7,511 nt of DNA from an uncultured Planctomycetaceae bacterium (GCA_903823545.1 CAIJTL010001325.1:1-7511); one strand, 5' to 3'. Counted from the stretch's first letter, positions 1 through 7,202 are shown. The notes: generated by a model not told the origin, from the sequence alone. A program made the numbers and translations.

Positions 1-1
1 C

Positions 2-484
2 ACGCGAGAAAAAACGGTCGACGGTCAATCGTGTGCTCCATCCGAAGTCGATGACTGGTCATCGCTGATTGGGATGTTCGAGAACGGTGCGACCGGCGTG
101 TGGGAAGGTAGCACGCTGATGAAAGGACACCACAACAACGGCTTCGGCTACGAATGGGCCGAGGTCAACGGCAGCGAAGGCTCCGCCGCGTATCAGCTCA
201 CCGATCCGAACAACATCGTGATCGGCAAACACGGCGGCACGATGGAAAAACGCCCGGTCCCACGCGAGTTCCTCGTCATCCCCGGCAGCCCACGCAATCC
301 GCACGACGGCGTGCCGAGCACCGTCTTTCGCTACGACCTCGTATGGGAATTCGTCTCTGCGATCGTTGAAGGCCGCGACTGCGTCCCCGGCTTCGACCAC
401 GGTGCGCTGGCCCAAGCGGTCGCCGACGCAACGCTCGAATCATTCGAGAAGAAGACCTGGGTCAACATCGACGCGAAGCTGTAA
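2..484 (+). CDS. Gfo/Idh/MocA family oxidoreductase, C-terminal part (5' end outside the window)
   Basis: The open frame enters from the left edge and ends at TAA, giving the last 160 residues. Visible landmarks fit the C-terminal alpha/beta domain of Gfo/Idh/MocA NAD(P)-dependent dehydrogenases. These are an ENGATGVWEGSTLMKG strand (residues 27-42 of the fragment), a Y-EWAEVNGSEGSAAYQL segment (50-66), where the family usually has an 'E-V-GSKGSL' strand, and a closing FDHGALAQAVADAT helix (131-144) followed by KKTWVNI. The family oxidises or epimerises sugars, inositols and related polyols, and planctomycetes carry many paralogues. The N-terminal Rossmann fold and the catalytic EKP-type motif lie outside the window, so substrate and cofactor cannot be judged. 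An internal ATG at 74 is not the start, because the frame and the homology-like sequence continue upstream of it. The gene converges on the CcsBA gene and shares a terminator hairpin with it. The family call is solid; the exact function is unknown. Confidence 0.9.
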   Translation, partial: TREKTVDGQSCAPSEVDDWSSLIGMFENGATGVWEGSTLMKGHHNNGFGYEWAEVNGSEGSAAYQLTDPNNIVIGKHGGTMEKRPVPREFLVIPGSPRNPHDGVPSTVFRYDLVWEFVSAIVEGRDCVPGFDHGALAQAVADATLESFEKKTWVNIDAKL

Positions 485-545
485 TTGTTTTCGAAAAGAT
501 TCGGCAAACGCTTTCCAGGACATAACTGCGTTAAGCCGACAAACC

Positions 546-580
546 AAGACCTCCGAAGTCTCTGAGACTTCGGAGGTCTT
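546..580. terminator. Perfect 17-bp palindromic hairpin, likely bidirectional terminator
   Basis: The arm at 546-562 (AAGACCTCCGAAGTCTC) is the exact reverse complement of 564-580, with a single T at the centre. A realistic fold is a 15-bp stem with a 5-nt loop (561-565). The hairpin lies in the 107-bp gap between two converging genes: 62 nt after the oxidoreductase stop and 12 nt after the CcsBA stop. The T-runs after it are short on both strands (TCTTTCG on +, TCTTGGTTTG on -), so it is not a textbook U-tract terminator. Position and symmetry still argue that it stops transcription from both sides. Confidence 0.8.
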
Positions 581-591
581 TCGATCTCGCA

Positions 592-3500
592 TTATGCGTT
601 TGCCGGTTCGGCGTCTTTCTTGAAGCTGGCCCATTGGCTCTTGGGATTACAGCCCACGATGATCACGGCCACTTGAGTCAGGACGAAGATCCCCAAGGCC
701 ATTAAGACGCCTTCAGTGAATCCGTAGCTGTGCAAGCCAACGCCGAGTTCATTGACGCCAAACCACGACCAACTGGTGGTGATGTTTCCGGCGATCGACA
801 GGACCGCCATACCGCGATTCTTCACCATGCCGTCCCAGCGAGCGTGGAGCACAACGGCATTCCACAACAGGATGATGAGAGCACCGTTCTCTTTCGGGTC
901 CCAGCCCCAAAAGCGCCCCCAACTGTCATCGGCCCACAGACCACCAAGCACTGTCCCGACGAAGCTGAAGAAGATGCCGAAGCACAGCGTTCCATAGATC
1001 ATGCGGCTGAGGTTCTTCTCAACATCGGGCGTCAGCGACCGAGTGAAGAAGCCACGGAGGACATACAGCACTCCGAGCATTCCGGCGAGGAACGTCGTCG
1101 AGTAACCGAGATTGATCGTCGTAACGTGCGTCGCCAACCAGAACTGAGTATCGAGAACAGCTTGCAGCACGACGAAGGTATCGCCGTCACCAGCCAAATA
1201 GTGCGCGATCAACAGTGCCGCAAACCCGGTGACCGATGCAACGACGTTTCCGATCCCCATCCGATAGACCGATTCCAGAATGATCCCCAGCGCGACGGTC
1301 CCCCAGCCAATGAAGACTGCGGACGAGTACAAGTTCGTGACCGGTGGCCGACCGGAAATGTAAATTCGTGAGATCATCGCAAACGTATGTAAGACGAGCG
1401 TGAAGCAGGTCATCCAGAATGCCGTGCGATTGAGCGTGTTGGTCCAGCCGAGCCAAGAGAGCGTTGCCACGAGGAAGACGAAGGCATACAGCATGGACGC
1501 TAAGAAGAACGGCTGAAACTGATTGAAAAACCATTCATAGCTGACTCGAGAGAGATTCACTTCTCGCAGCGATCGGCCGTCAAGTTCAGCTCGGTAGGCC
1601 GCAACCGCTCGATTGAATTTCGCAGCGTTGCCCTCTTCATAGGCTCCTAAGATTTGAGTCCACGCCGTCACTGCGGGGTTGGCAGGCAAAGCTTTCGCTT
1701 GCTGCTCTTCTTTGGAAGTACCGGACAAATAGCGTGACGCGAGCCAATCTTTGAGATCGAGGTTCTGCTTCAATTCACGTTGAACTTCCATCCGTTGATC
1801 GTCAGTGATGTCGCGACGCCCCGCCTGCATTCGCAGCATCGGAACGAATCGCTCATCGAGCAGATCATGGAGTTTCTGAGCCCAACCGTGATGCCCTTCA
1901 TCGGTTTCAATCGGCTCCAAGAAGTTGGCCATCGAATACGGGAGCCAATCATTGGCATTCGACTTCTCACCAGTCGCGCTGCGAGGTGGAACGACGAGCG
2001 GCATCTTGCGTTGCTTCAACGCACCCGACAGTCGATGGGCTGATAGCAAATTGAATTCGGGCGACTCTTTCTCGGCTTCGGGAGTGCGTCGGAAGAAGGT
2101 CAGCGTGTCGTACATCCCGAACTTGCGTTCGAATTCCAGAATTTTGCGATCCGAGACACTCAGGTTACGAGTCCCCTTTTCGCGAGCTTGATCCGCTTGA
2201 GCAGCCACTTTGCCGAAGCGGGTCTCTTTAAACTTCAAATCCTTTTCGTCTTCGCGATCGGTGAATTCGGACGGCGCGTATTTAAAGCCTTTCCGCGGCT
2301 TGAGCCCCAATGCTTCGGTGACATCGAGGTTGTCGATTCGGATCGCCTTATGCTTTTTCGCTTCGTCCGGTCGTGCGATCACGTCCAACAACCAGCGAAT
2401 CGCAGGCTGATAGCGGTCATCGCTGTCCTTGTAGGTTTCGCTTCCGGAAATGATTCGCAATGTGTTGCGCGCGTATGTATCGATCGGCTTCACGCGACCA
2501 TCCGCAACGATTGGTAACTTGCCGAATTCGCCAAAGTCAAAATCGTTCGGTCCCACATGCGGCTGACGCGCCTTACTGCCAACGTAAAGCGCCATTACTA
2601 CCACTGCGAGAATCGGAACCCAGGCTGGTCCTTTTGACGCCGAAGGATCGACGTCAAAACTCTTCCCTTTTCGGACCGGGACATTTTTCGGACCACGGCC
2701 GTTACTGGAGACGTCATCCGCAAGCGCCTTACCACCAAGTCCGAGTCCGCCGGTGGCTGTCTCTATCGGAAGGGTTTCTCGCGTGCGTCGATCCAAGAAT
2801 CTCAAGAGCGCGATGCAGAAGTGGGCCAACATGCCGACGGCCACGATCATGCAAGCCACATAAGGAATCATCCAACCGGTGTTGGTGACGAGTTGCAACG
2901 ACGTCCCTTCGACACCAGTCAGCGGAACCTTGTGATATCCGCTTTGATAAAACGTTTCGCCCGCATAACGGAGCGGGTTGTTCATCCAAATGTGATAGGT
3001 CAACTCGCTGCCGTGAGCCGTGTCGATCAGGTGAATATCGGACGAATAATTGCGTGGCGTGTCGGTGCCGATGTAATCGTCTTTGCGAACGTCGAGCAGT
3101 TCGACGGTATACGGCTTGTAGTAACGCTTGAATCGCAGCGAGACATCAAACGTTTTCCCGTCGACGGTTACCTGATCCAATTGCCCTTGTTCCGACAACA
3201 TGACGCTGACGGCATAGGTGCCGATCACTTCGTCTGTGCCACGCTTCGTGAGTTTTACGTAAGCAGCTGGGTAATCGACTTTGCTATCGGCATCGGTTCC
3301 GGTGGATGCGCGAGCGGGCTCAAGAATCCAGAGCTTTCCGTTTCCGTCGGTCGCCGGATTCTTGTCGGAATCTTGAACGCGACGAATGTCTGCGTTTTTG
3401 AAGTACTCGACTACCTGGACGTCGAACGGCAAGACTTCGTGAGTCACCTTCCCGGCAGGAGTGGACGCCGTCGTCGGCTTTCCATCTTTGTCGAGCCGTT

Positions 3501-4557
3501 CGGGAACAAAGCCCTTCACCAATCGCTTGCCATCCACAACCGCGTGTGTTTCCTCGTCTCCGCTGCCGGATTCGACGACTGCCAATTCAAACGAACGGAT
3601 GTCGCGAGCAAAGTTGGCACGCTCCCCTTCCAGCAAAGAGATCTGACTTTCGACGGCGGTCATCCCGACGAGTAGCTCGCTGAGCATCATCAAGCCAATG
3701 CCGCCGTGAATCAGCACAACGCCGGCTCGTTTCTTGAAAACCATCCAACAGCCAAGCAGCAGCACGAGCCCCGCGATCGTTCCTTTCACCAATTGCCACA
3801 AGATACGCATCGACGAATCGTCGAGCTGCGCATCTTCACCTTCGTACCACAACCACATGGTGAGGACCGCTAGGCCGATGCTACTTGCCGTGCCCACAAG
3901 CCCCTGTGTTGATTTCACAAATTCGAATGACGATACCCCGCCACTCTCTTTGGGGGCCAGTTGCCGCAGCATGTTGAACATTGCAACGACTGATGCGGTC
4001 AGCCCCAACTTGAACAACAACCAAACGGACCCCCATGTGATCCAGCTATTGGCTTGCAGGCCGTCTGAACTACTACCGCTGACAACAACCAGCCAAGTCG
4101 TCAAACCGCCAAGACCAATGACGGCAAGACCTCCTAGTAGGCGCGATCCCGACGCTTGAGGTCGGAACCGCAGGCCATGTGCAGCGGCGAGATTCAAGAA
4201 CATCAACGCGCCGATCAGCCATCCGCCGGGAAACGGGACGACCATCCAATCGGGAATGTTGGGTTTGTTTGGAAAGAACGATGGCGGGAAGAAAATCTGC
4301 AGGTCGATCCACGCCACCAAGCAGCGAAAGTATTCATCGACGACCTGCCAAATATCTTTATCGACTTGGGCCATCGTTCCAGCCAGCACGATGAAGATCG
4401 ACATCGCCAATAAAGCGACCGTCAACTTCAACGAAGCCAGCGGCCTGAGAATGGCGACAATCGTCGGCCCCAATGCGGAGGTCGCTTGCTGGGAAAATCC
4501 GTGAGATTCATCAGGCGTTTCAGCCTGGGGGTTGTCATTCAAAAGATCAGTCGCCAT
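592..4557 (-). CDS. Fused CcsB-CcsA (ResB/CcsA) cytochrome c synthase, System II
   Basis: This 1321-residue membrane protein joins ResB/CcsB to CcsA. In the CcsBA family the fusion exports haem and ligates it to CXXCH apocytochromes c on the outer side of the cytoplasmic membrane. The ResB part has predicted membrane segments near 42-62, 112-128, 140-160, 175-197, 220-237, 256-273 and 278-298, then an extracytoplasmic domain (about 301-560) and a segment at 561-586. After a linker and a segment at 646-662 comes a large soluble stretch (663-1010) opening with LPIVADGRVKPIDTYA. The CcsA part (1011-1301) has SGRPPVTNLYSSA (1068-1080) and the WWD haem-binding motif (about 1208-1224, WGRFWGWDPKEN). 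Histidines H1144 and H1276 fit the external haem ligands (P-His), H1238 fits TM-His2, and H127 may be TM-His1; their spacing resembles that of Helicobacter CcsBA. It is longer than the roughly 900-1100 residues I know for epsilonproteobacterial fusions. ATG 4557 is preceded by AGGAG 7 nt upstream. It is the second gene of an operon with the lipoprotein gene. Confidence 0.95.
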   Translation of the reverse strand: MATDLLNDNPQAETPDESHGFSQQATSALGPTIVAILRPLASLKLTVALLAMSIFIVLAGTMAQVDKDIWQVVDEYFRCLVAWIDLQIFFPPSFFPNKPNIPDWMVVPFPGGWLIGALMFLNLAAAHGLRFRPQASGSRLLGGLAVIGLGGLTTWLVVVSGSSSDGLQANSWITWGSVWLLFKLGLTASVVAMFNMLRQLAPKESGGVSSFEFVKSTQGLVGTASSIGLAVLTMWLWYEGEDAQLDDSSMRILWQLVKGTIAGLVLLLGCWMVFKKRAGVVLIHGGIGLMMLSELLVGMTAVESQISLLEGERANFARDIRSFELAVVESGSGDEETHAVVDGKRLVKGFVPERLDKDGKPTTASTPAGKVTHEVLPFDVQVVEYFKNADIRRVQDSDKNPATDGNGKLWILEPARASTGTDADSKVDYPAAYVKLTKRGTDEVIGTYAVSVMLSEQGQLDQVTVDGKTFDVSLRFKRYYKPYTVELLDVRKDDYIGTDTPRNYSSDIHLIDTAHGSELTYHIWMNNPLRYAGETFYQSGYHKVPLTGVEGTSLQLVTNTGWMIPYVACMIVAVGMLAHFCIALLRFLDRRTRETLPIETATGGLGLGGKALADDVSSNGRGPKNVPVRKGKSFDVDPSASKGPAWVPILAVVVMALYVGSKARQPHVGPNDFDFGEFGKLPIVADGRVKPIDTYARNTLRIISGSETYKDSDDRYQPAIRWLLDVIARPDEAKKHKAIRIDNLDVTEALGLKPRKGFKYAPSEFTDREDEKDLKFKETRFGKVAAQADQAREKGTRNLSVSDRKILEFERKFGMYDTLTFFRRTPEAEKESPEFNLLSAHRLSGALKQRKMPLVVPPRSATGEKSNANDWLPYSMANFLEPIETDEGHHGWAQKLHDLLDERFVPMLRMQAGRRDITDDQRMEVQRELKQNLDLKDWLASRYLSGTSKEEQQAKALPANPAVTAWTQILGAYEEGNAAKFNRAVAAYRAELDGRSLREVNLSRVSYEWFFNQFQPFFLASMLYAFVFLVATLSWLGWTNTLNRTAFWMTCFTLVLHTFAMISRIYISGRPPVTNLYSSAVFIGWGTVALGIILESVYRMGIGNVVASVTGFAALLIAHYLAGDGDTFVVLQAVLDTQFWLATHVTTINLGYSTTFLAGMLGVLYVLRGFFTRSLTPDVEKNLSRMIYGTLCFGIFFSFVGTVLGGLWADDSWGRFWGWDPKENGALIILLWNAVVLHARWDGMVKNRGMAVLSIAGNITTSWSWFGVNELGVGLHSYGFTEGVLMALGIFVLTQVAVIIVGCNPKSQWASFKKDAEPANA

Positions 4558-4564
4558 GAGCGAG

Positions 4565-4569
4565 CTCCT
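4565..4569 (-). promoter_or_regulatory. Shine-Dalgarno AGGAG of the CcsBA gene, overlapping the upstream stop codon
   Basis: On the minus strand the junction reads TAG GAG CTCGCTC ATG. The AG of the lipoprotein stop TAG is also the start of AGGAG, which lies 7 nt before the CcsBA ATG. This fixes the CcsBA start at 4557 and suggests that ribosomes finishing the lipoprotein re-initiate on CcsBA (translational coupling). Confidence 0.85.
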
Positions 4570-5767
4570 ACTTGGGAAACTTCACGGACTGCACGAACAT
4601 CTCGAAATTCGCTTTCTCACGCTGCGCCAAGCCGACATCACCTGTCAGTTTGAAGAACCACGCTTGCCCCCCTTGCGGGACGATAACTCCCAACGTGCAA
4701 GAAGGCTGGCTCGTGCGAGCGTCGGTCCCGACCAGTTCAACCAAAGGGGATTCAACACCATCGACCTTCAGTGTCTTGATCGCTTTGACAAATTCTTCTT
4801 GTGACCATTCGGGCAATTGCAACTGGCCGCGCCAACGATTGACGTTCTGCAGCAAGTCGCCGCCAGCAGTGCTGACGGTCGTCTTCACCGACTTGCCATC
4901 AGCCTGAACTGCAAACGCGGCAAGTGAGAATTGATTCCCTTCGGTTTCTTTCCAGCCTTCGGGAACCGTCCACTTCGGTCGTCCTGCATTTTGCTTCGGT
5001 TGTTCTGTTGGCTTCGGGCGAGATGGTGCCTTTTTACCGCCAGCAAAAGGAGCGAACGGCGCGGCCCCCATTCCGTCAGACTTTTGACGCCCGACGAGGT
5101 TTGCCAAAGTGACTGTCGTCCCGGCAGCATCGATCTGTTTGATCTCTGCATTCTTCGGGCGTTCCTCGGACGTGAGGTCAGACTTCTTCAAGGCTGGAAG
5201 CCCCATCTGCTCACACCAGCGGTTGACATTACTGAGCACATAATCGGCGGAAGTGGGGTCAGGTGCCGGAAGCGGAATCACTGTCGCTTCGAGGGTTTCA
5301 TCACCTACCTTCACCCGGAGTGTTGCGAAACGGAGGCCGTTTCCTTTCTCCGATGTCCAGCCTTCGGGAAGAGTCCATTCGGGCTGAGCCTCATCGCCAT
5401 CCGCGAACTTCAGCGAACCGATCAGCTTCAAGAAGTCTTCCATCTTTTCAGCAACGGGTTCGCGCGGGCCGGTCATCTTGAAGAACCAAGCCATCTTTCC
5501 GTGCGGAACGATCGCGGCGAGCATTCGGTCACGATCAGGAGGACCTTGATCGGCAGTCGCCGGTAACCGGGCGCCCTCTTCTTTGCCTGACGATTCGGAT
5601 GACGATTGTTTTTCGACCGGTGCCAGCTTCTTCACGGTGTATCGAGTGATTTCGTCTTGTTTCTGGCAACCAGAAAAAACACTGAGTGCGAAAACGCTCA
5701 AACAAATCACTGATGATGAGACACCATTAGCGATGCCAGCGACTGCGGCTTGGACGCGAAACCTCAT
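4568..5767 (-). CDS. Modular lipoprotein of unknown function, operon partner of CcsBA
   Basis: This 399-residue protein has a signal sequence ending in the lipobox-like VFSGC (Cys34; Phe at -3 is slightly unusual), so it is probably lipid-anchored outside the cytoplasmic membrane. After a low-complexity polar linker (about 50-78) it is built from repeated half-modules. The half called C has the pattern IVPxGxxAWFFKxTG...EK..F...S.KF and occurs at 81-121 and 358-397. The half called N has W-T-x-PEGW ... NVNRW..Q..LP ... LVG and occurs at 131-226 and 266-347. A Pro/Lys/Gly-rich linker (227-264) separates the two halves of the protein. From memory, similar modules are common in planctomycete exported proteins, but I know of no assigned activity. 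It has no CXXC or CXXCH, so it is neither an obvious thiol reductase nor a c-type cytochrome. AAGG lies 7 nt before ATG 5767. It is encoded 10 nt upstream of the CcsBA gene, so a helper role in cytochrome c maturation is possible but unproven. Confidence 0.85.
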   Translation of the reverse strand: MRFRVQAAVAGIANGVSSSVICLSVFALSVFSGCQKQDEITRYTVKKLAPVEKQSSSESSGKEEGARLPATADQGPPDRDRMLAAIVPHGKMAWFFKMTGPREPVAEKMEDFLKLIGSLKFADGDEAQPEWTLPEGWTSEKGNGLRFATLRVKVGDETLEATVIPLPAPDPTSADYVLSNVNRWCEQMGLPALKKSDLTSEERPKNAEIKQIDAAGTTVTLANLVGRQKSDGMGAAPFAPFAGGKKAPSRPKPTEQPKQNAGRPKWTVPEGWKETEGNQFSLAAFAVQADGKSVKTTVSTAGGDLLQNVNRWRGQLQLPEWSQEEFVKAIKTLKVDGVESPLVELVGTDARTSQPSCTLGVIVPQGGQAWFFKLTGDVGLAQREKANFEMFVQSVKFPK

Positions 5768-5774
5768 GCCGTGA

Positions 5775-5778
5775 CCTT
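5775..5778 (-). promoter_or_regulatory. Ribosome binding site (AAGG) of the lipoprotein gene
   Basis: The minus strand reads AAGG TCACGGC ATG, a short Shine-Dalgarno match with a 7-nt spacer. It supports ATG 5767 as the start, which also gives a complete signal peptide ahead of the lipobox. Confidence 0.55.
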
Positions 5779-5940
5779 ATGAATTGCGGAGGAGGGCGAA
5801 TCAGGCGGGACATTGGCCAAAGCCGAATGCGAACCGTGGCGGGAAACGGCGGGATTCTACGAAGGCCCGTTCAGCAAAGTCCAGAATGTCCTGCAAGGTC
5901 AAATTCCACTCGGCATAAACCACCCGACATAAAACGAAAA

Positions 5941-5970
5941 CAGCCCGACTGCCAAGAGGCGGTCAGGCTG
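5941..5970 (-). terminator. Rho-independent terminator after the DUF3467 gene
   Basis: The arms 5941-5953 (CAGCCCGACTGCC) and 5958-5970 (GGCGGTCAGGCTG) pair over 13 positions, with one mismatch and one G-U wobble, around a 4-nt loop. Read on the minus strand, the stem is followed by TTTTCGTTTT, a good U-tract, about 80 nt after the DUF3467 stop. On the plus strand TTTATTTT also follows, so it could work in both directions, but no plus-strand gene ends nearby. Confidence 0.85.
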
Positions 5971-6050
5971 TTTATTTTCGCACAGTTCAGAGTGGCTGAG
6001 TTCTTGCGAATTCAGTTTCCAAACGAGTGGTCGACTCAGGCGACGAACGA

Positions 6051-6404
6051 CTAACGTGTTGCTGTGGTAGTCGGCTTTACGCGGCGGCGGACGTCCGTCT
6101 CCAAAACACCAAAGGCTTGTTCGTGGCGCTGAAGGGCCATCGAGAGGGCGCTCAGCAATCGCTTGCCGGTGTAGTGATTCATGATGATCCGCTGGCCGAC
6201 GTGAACCGTCACATTGCCTTGAGCATATGGGTTTGGGTTCAAACCCAAATCCAAAATCAATTCTTCTGGCGTGCTCGAAACACGGCAGAAGTTGGCATAG
6301 CCGGCGCTCACAGTAGCGTCATCCACCGTCAGCGTTTGTTGCTGAGCAGCAGGGGCGGCAGGGGCGGCAGCGACTTCGGTTTCGTCATTCTTGTCTTTGG
6401 CCAC
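6051..6404 (-). CDS. DUF3467 family protein
   Basis: This is a 117-residue soluble protein. After a short charged N-terminus and an Ala/Pro/Gln-rich linker (about 11-23), residues 24-103 match my recollection of DUF3467: a YANF strand (36-39), RVSSTPEELILDLG (41-54), a VTVHVGQRIIM strand (65-75), and a helix GKRLLSALSMALQRHEQAFG (80-99). The family is small, widespread and has no known function. I chose GTG 6404 as the start because AAGGAG (6412-6417 on the plus strand) sits exactly 7 nt upstream. The open frame continues to an ATG at 6542, but the extra 46 residues are Arg-rich, show no family resemblance and lack a ribosome site. No signal peptide or membrane segment is visible, so it is probably cytoplasmic. 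It appears monocistronic or at most loosely linked to the small lipoprotein gene 245 nt upstream, and a clear terminator follows it. Confidence 0.85.
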   Translation of the reverse strand: MAKDKNDETEVAAAPAAPAAQQQTLTVDDATVSAGYANFCRVSSTPEELILDLGLNPNPYAQGNVTVHVGQRIIMNHYTGKRLLSALSMALQRHEQAFGVLETDVRRRVKPTTTATR

Positions 6405-6411
6405 GAACAGT

Positions 6412-6417
6412 CTCCTT
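6412..6417 (-). promoter_or_regulatory. Shine-Dalgarno AAGGAG deciding the GTG start of the DUF3467 gene
   Basis: The minus strand reads AAGGAG ACTGTTC GTG, a strong Shine-Dalgarno with a 7-nt spacer. It favours GTG 6404 over the in-frame ATG at 6542. Confidence 0.8.
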
Positions 6418-6649
6418 ACATTGAGGGGCGAACAAAATCCTAGAACACTCCGGTGCCTTACATTGCGAACAGATCTTGGTTTGCTTCGGTCCACCGGAAA
6501 CAGTGCTCTCAAAGCGAGCGGGACATTAGCTTGAGACGTCATTGGGGATCAACGGCGATCTTCGCAACCCGATGAAACGCCTCGTGAAAAAGACGCCAAC
6601 AACCCCGCAGCCCACCCATTTTACGCCGATCAGGGATGCACTCAGCCAA

Positions 6650-6973
6650 TTACGGCTGCACGACGTTCGCCGTCTTGGGATTCAGACGAGCCTCAGGTCG
6701 CGGTGGTGCCGACTGTCCACGGAATGGAAAGGTAATCGAATCCTTTTCGAGAGCCTGTCGTGGTACGGTCCGCTGAATATTTCCACCGGCTGGTCGATGG
6801 TCGGTCGTCGGAGCACCGGAGTCGTCTGGGAAAGGATCAAAGTAGTTCCAAAGTGCGCGATCCTGTGCTGTCGTTCGTGGAACAAGATCTGGCGCGCGAG
6901 TGAACTTAGGATGGCAGCCGATTAAAGCCGTCAAACAAGCACTCGCCAATAAACATCGCCACGAATTGCTCAT
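6650..6973 (-). CDS. Small putative lipoprotein of unknown function
   Basis: This 107-residue protein begins with a short signal peptide, MSNSWRCLLASACLTALIGC. It ends in the lipobox ALIGC, so Cys20 would be lipidated and the protein anchored outside the cytoplasmic membrane. The mature part is short, rich in Pro, Arg and Thr, and has no membrane segment. It contains an acidic-aromatic patch, LWNYFDPFPDDSGAP (41-55), then basic segments. From memory, short planctomycete lipoproteins often have a similar 'PFPD...GP..RP' stretch, but no function is known. The frame stays open to an ATG at 7159, yet the added 62 residues are Arg-rich and would bury the signal peptide, so I prefer ATG 6973. The ribosome site there is weak (TTGAGACGC before ATG). 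It is divergent from the anti-sigma-like gene and lies upstream of, and in the same direction as, the DUF3467 gene. Confidence 0.7.
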   Translation of the reverse strand: MSNSWRCLLASACLTALIGCHPKFTRAPDLVPRTTAQDRALWNYFDPFPDDSGAPTTDHRPAGGNIQRTVPRQALEKDSITFPFRGQSAPPRPEARLNPKTANVVQP

Positions 6974-7045
6974 GCGTCTCAAGTCCCACAGACCGATACG
7001 ACAGATGCCGCCAACCAGCTTTCTTGATCTGTGAGAATCTAGCTG

Positions 7046-7137
7046 CAATCGCCCGAATCGGAATAGGTGGGATTTTTCGGCAAATAACTCGCGAAACGCG
7101 GCCCGATCGAATGTCGCGAACGACCGATTCGGGATTG
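7046..7137. repeat. Imperfect inverted repeat in the divergent promoter region
   Basis: CCCGAATCGG (7052-7061) is the exact reverse complement of CCGATTCGGG (7124-7133). The match extends outwards as CAAT / ATTG after a 2-nt insertion in the left arm. A 62-nt spacer separates the arms. It could be a pair of operator half-sites or a large hairpin in a leader RNA; chance cannot be excluded. Confidence 0.45.
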
Positions 7138-7173
7138 AAATGTCTGCGATTTTTCGCAACGCTCGTCAGTGTG

Positions 7174-7202
7174 GGAACTTTCTGGAACAAAATTTGGTCA
7201 GA
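7174..7202 (+). promoter_or_regulatory. Candidate ECF-sigma-type promoter before the anti-sigma-like gene
   Basis: GGAACTT (7174-7180) resembles the classical -35 element of RpoE/ECF promoters. TCAGA (7198-7202), after a 17-nt spacer, resembles the matching -10 (TCTGA in E. coli RpoE promoters). It points toward the anti-sigma-like gene and lies 75 nt upstream of its ATG. This is a motif match by eye only. Confidence 0.4.

Larger units (their letters stand above)
5768..6050. other. Intergenic region with the DUF3467 terminator and the leader of the lipoprotein-CcsBA operon
   Basis: No gene is supported here. The open frame at 5779-6054 on + runs straight through a terminator hairpin and has no recognisable protein features. 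The promoter of the lipoprotein-CcsBA operon should lie between about 5780 and 5940, read on the minus strand, because the terminator at 5941-5970 isolates the operon from the gene to the right. I could not identify a convincing -35/-10 pair. Confidence 0.5.

Noticed and set aside
59..415. Minus-strand open frame of 118 codons
   Set aside because: It is antisense to the oxidoreductase, which has clear family motifs.
440..634. Open frames on both strands reading TSEVSETSEV across the intergenic hairpin
   Set aside because: The identical peptide on both strands is an artefact of the perfect palindrome at 546-580, not evidence of a gene.
2821..3675. Long open frame (284 codons) on the plus strand
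   Set aside because: It lies wholly antisense to the well-supported CcsBA gene, has no recognisable motif, and looks like a codon-bias shadow.
6233..6250. Near-palindrome TTTGGGTT-CA-AACCCAAA
   Set aside because: It lies inside the DUF3467 coding sequence, encodes the GLNPNP stretch, and leaves only a 2-nt loop, so it is most simply a coding coincidence.
6345..6372. Short tandem GGGGCGGCA repeat
   Set aside because: It encodes the Ala/Pro linker of the DUF3467 protein (AAAPAAPAA) and is ordinary low-complexity coding sequence.
6542..6925. Plus-strand open frame of 127 codons
   Set aside because: It is antisense to the small lipoprotein gene, with no ribosome site and no protein-like composition.
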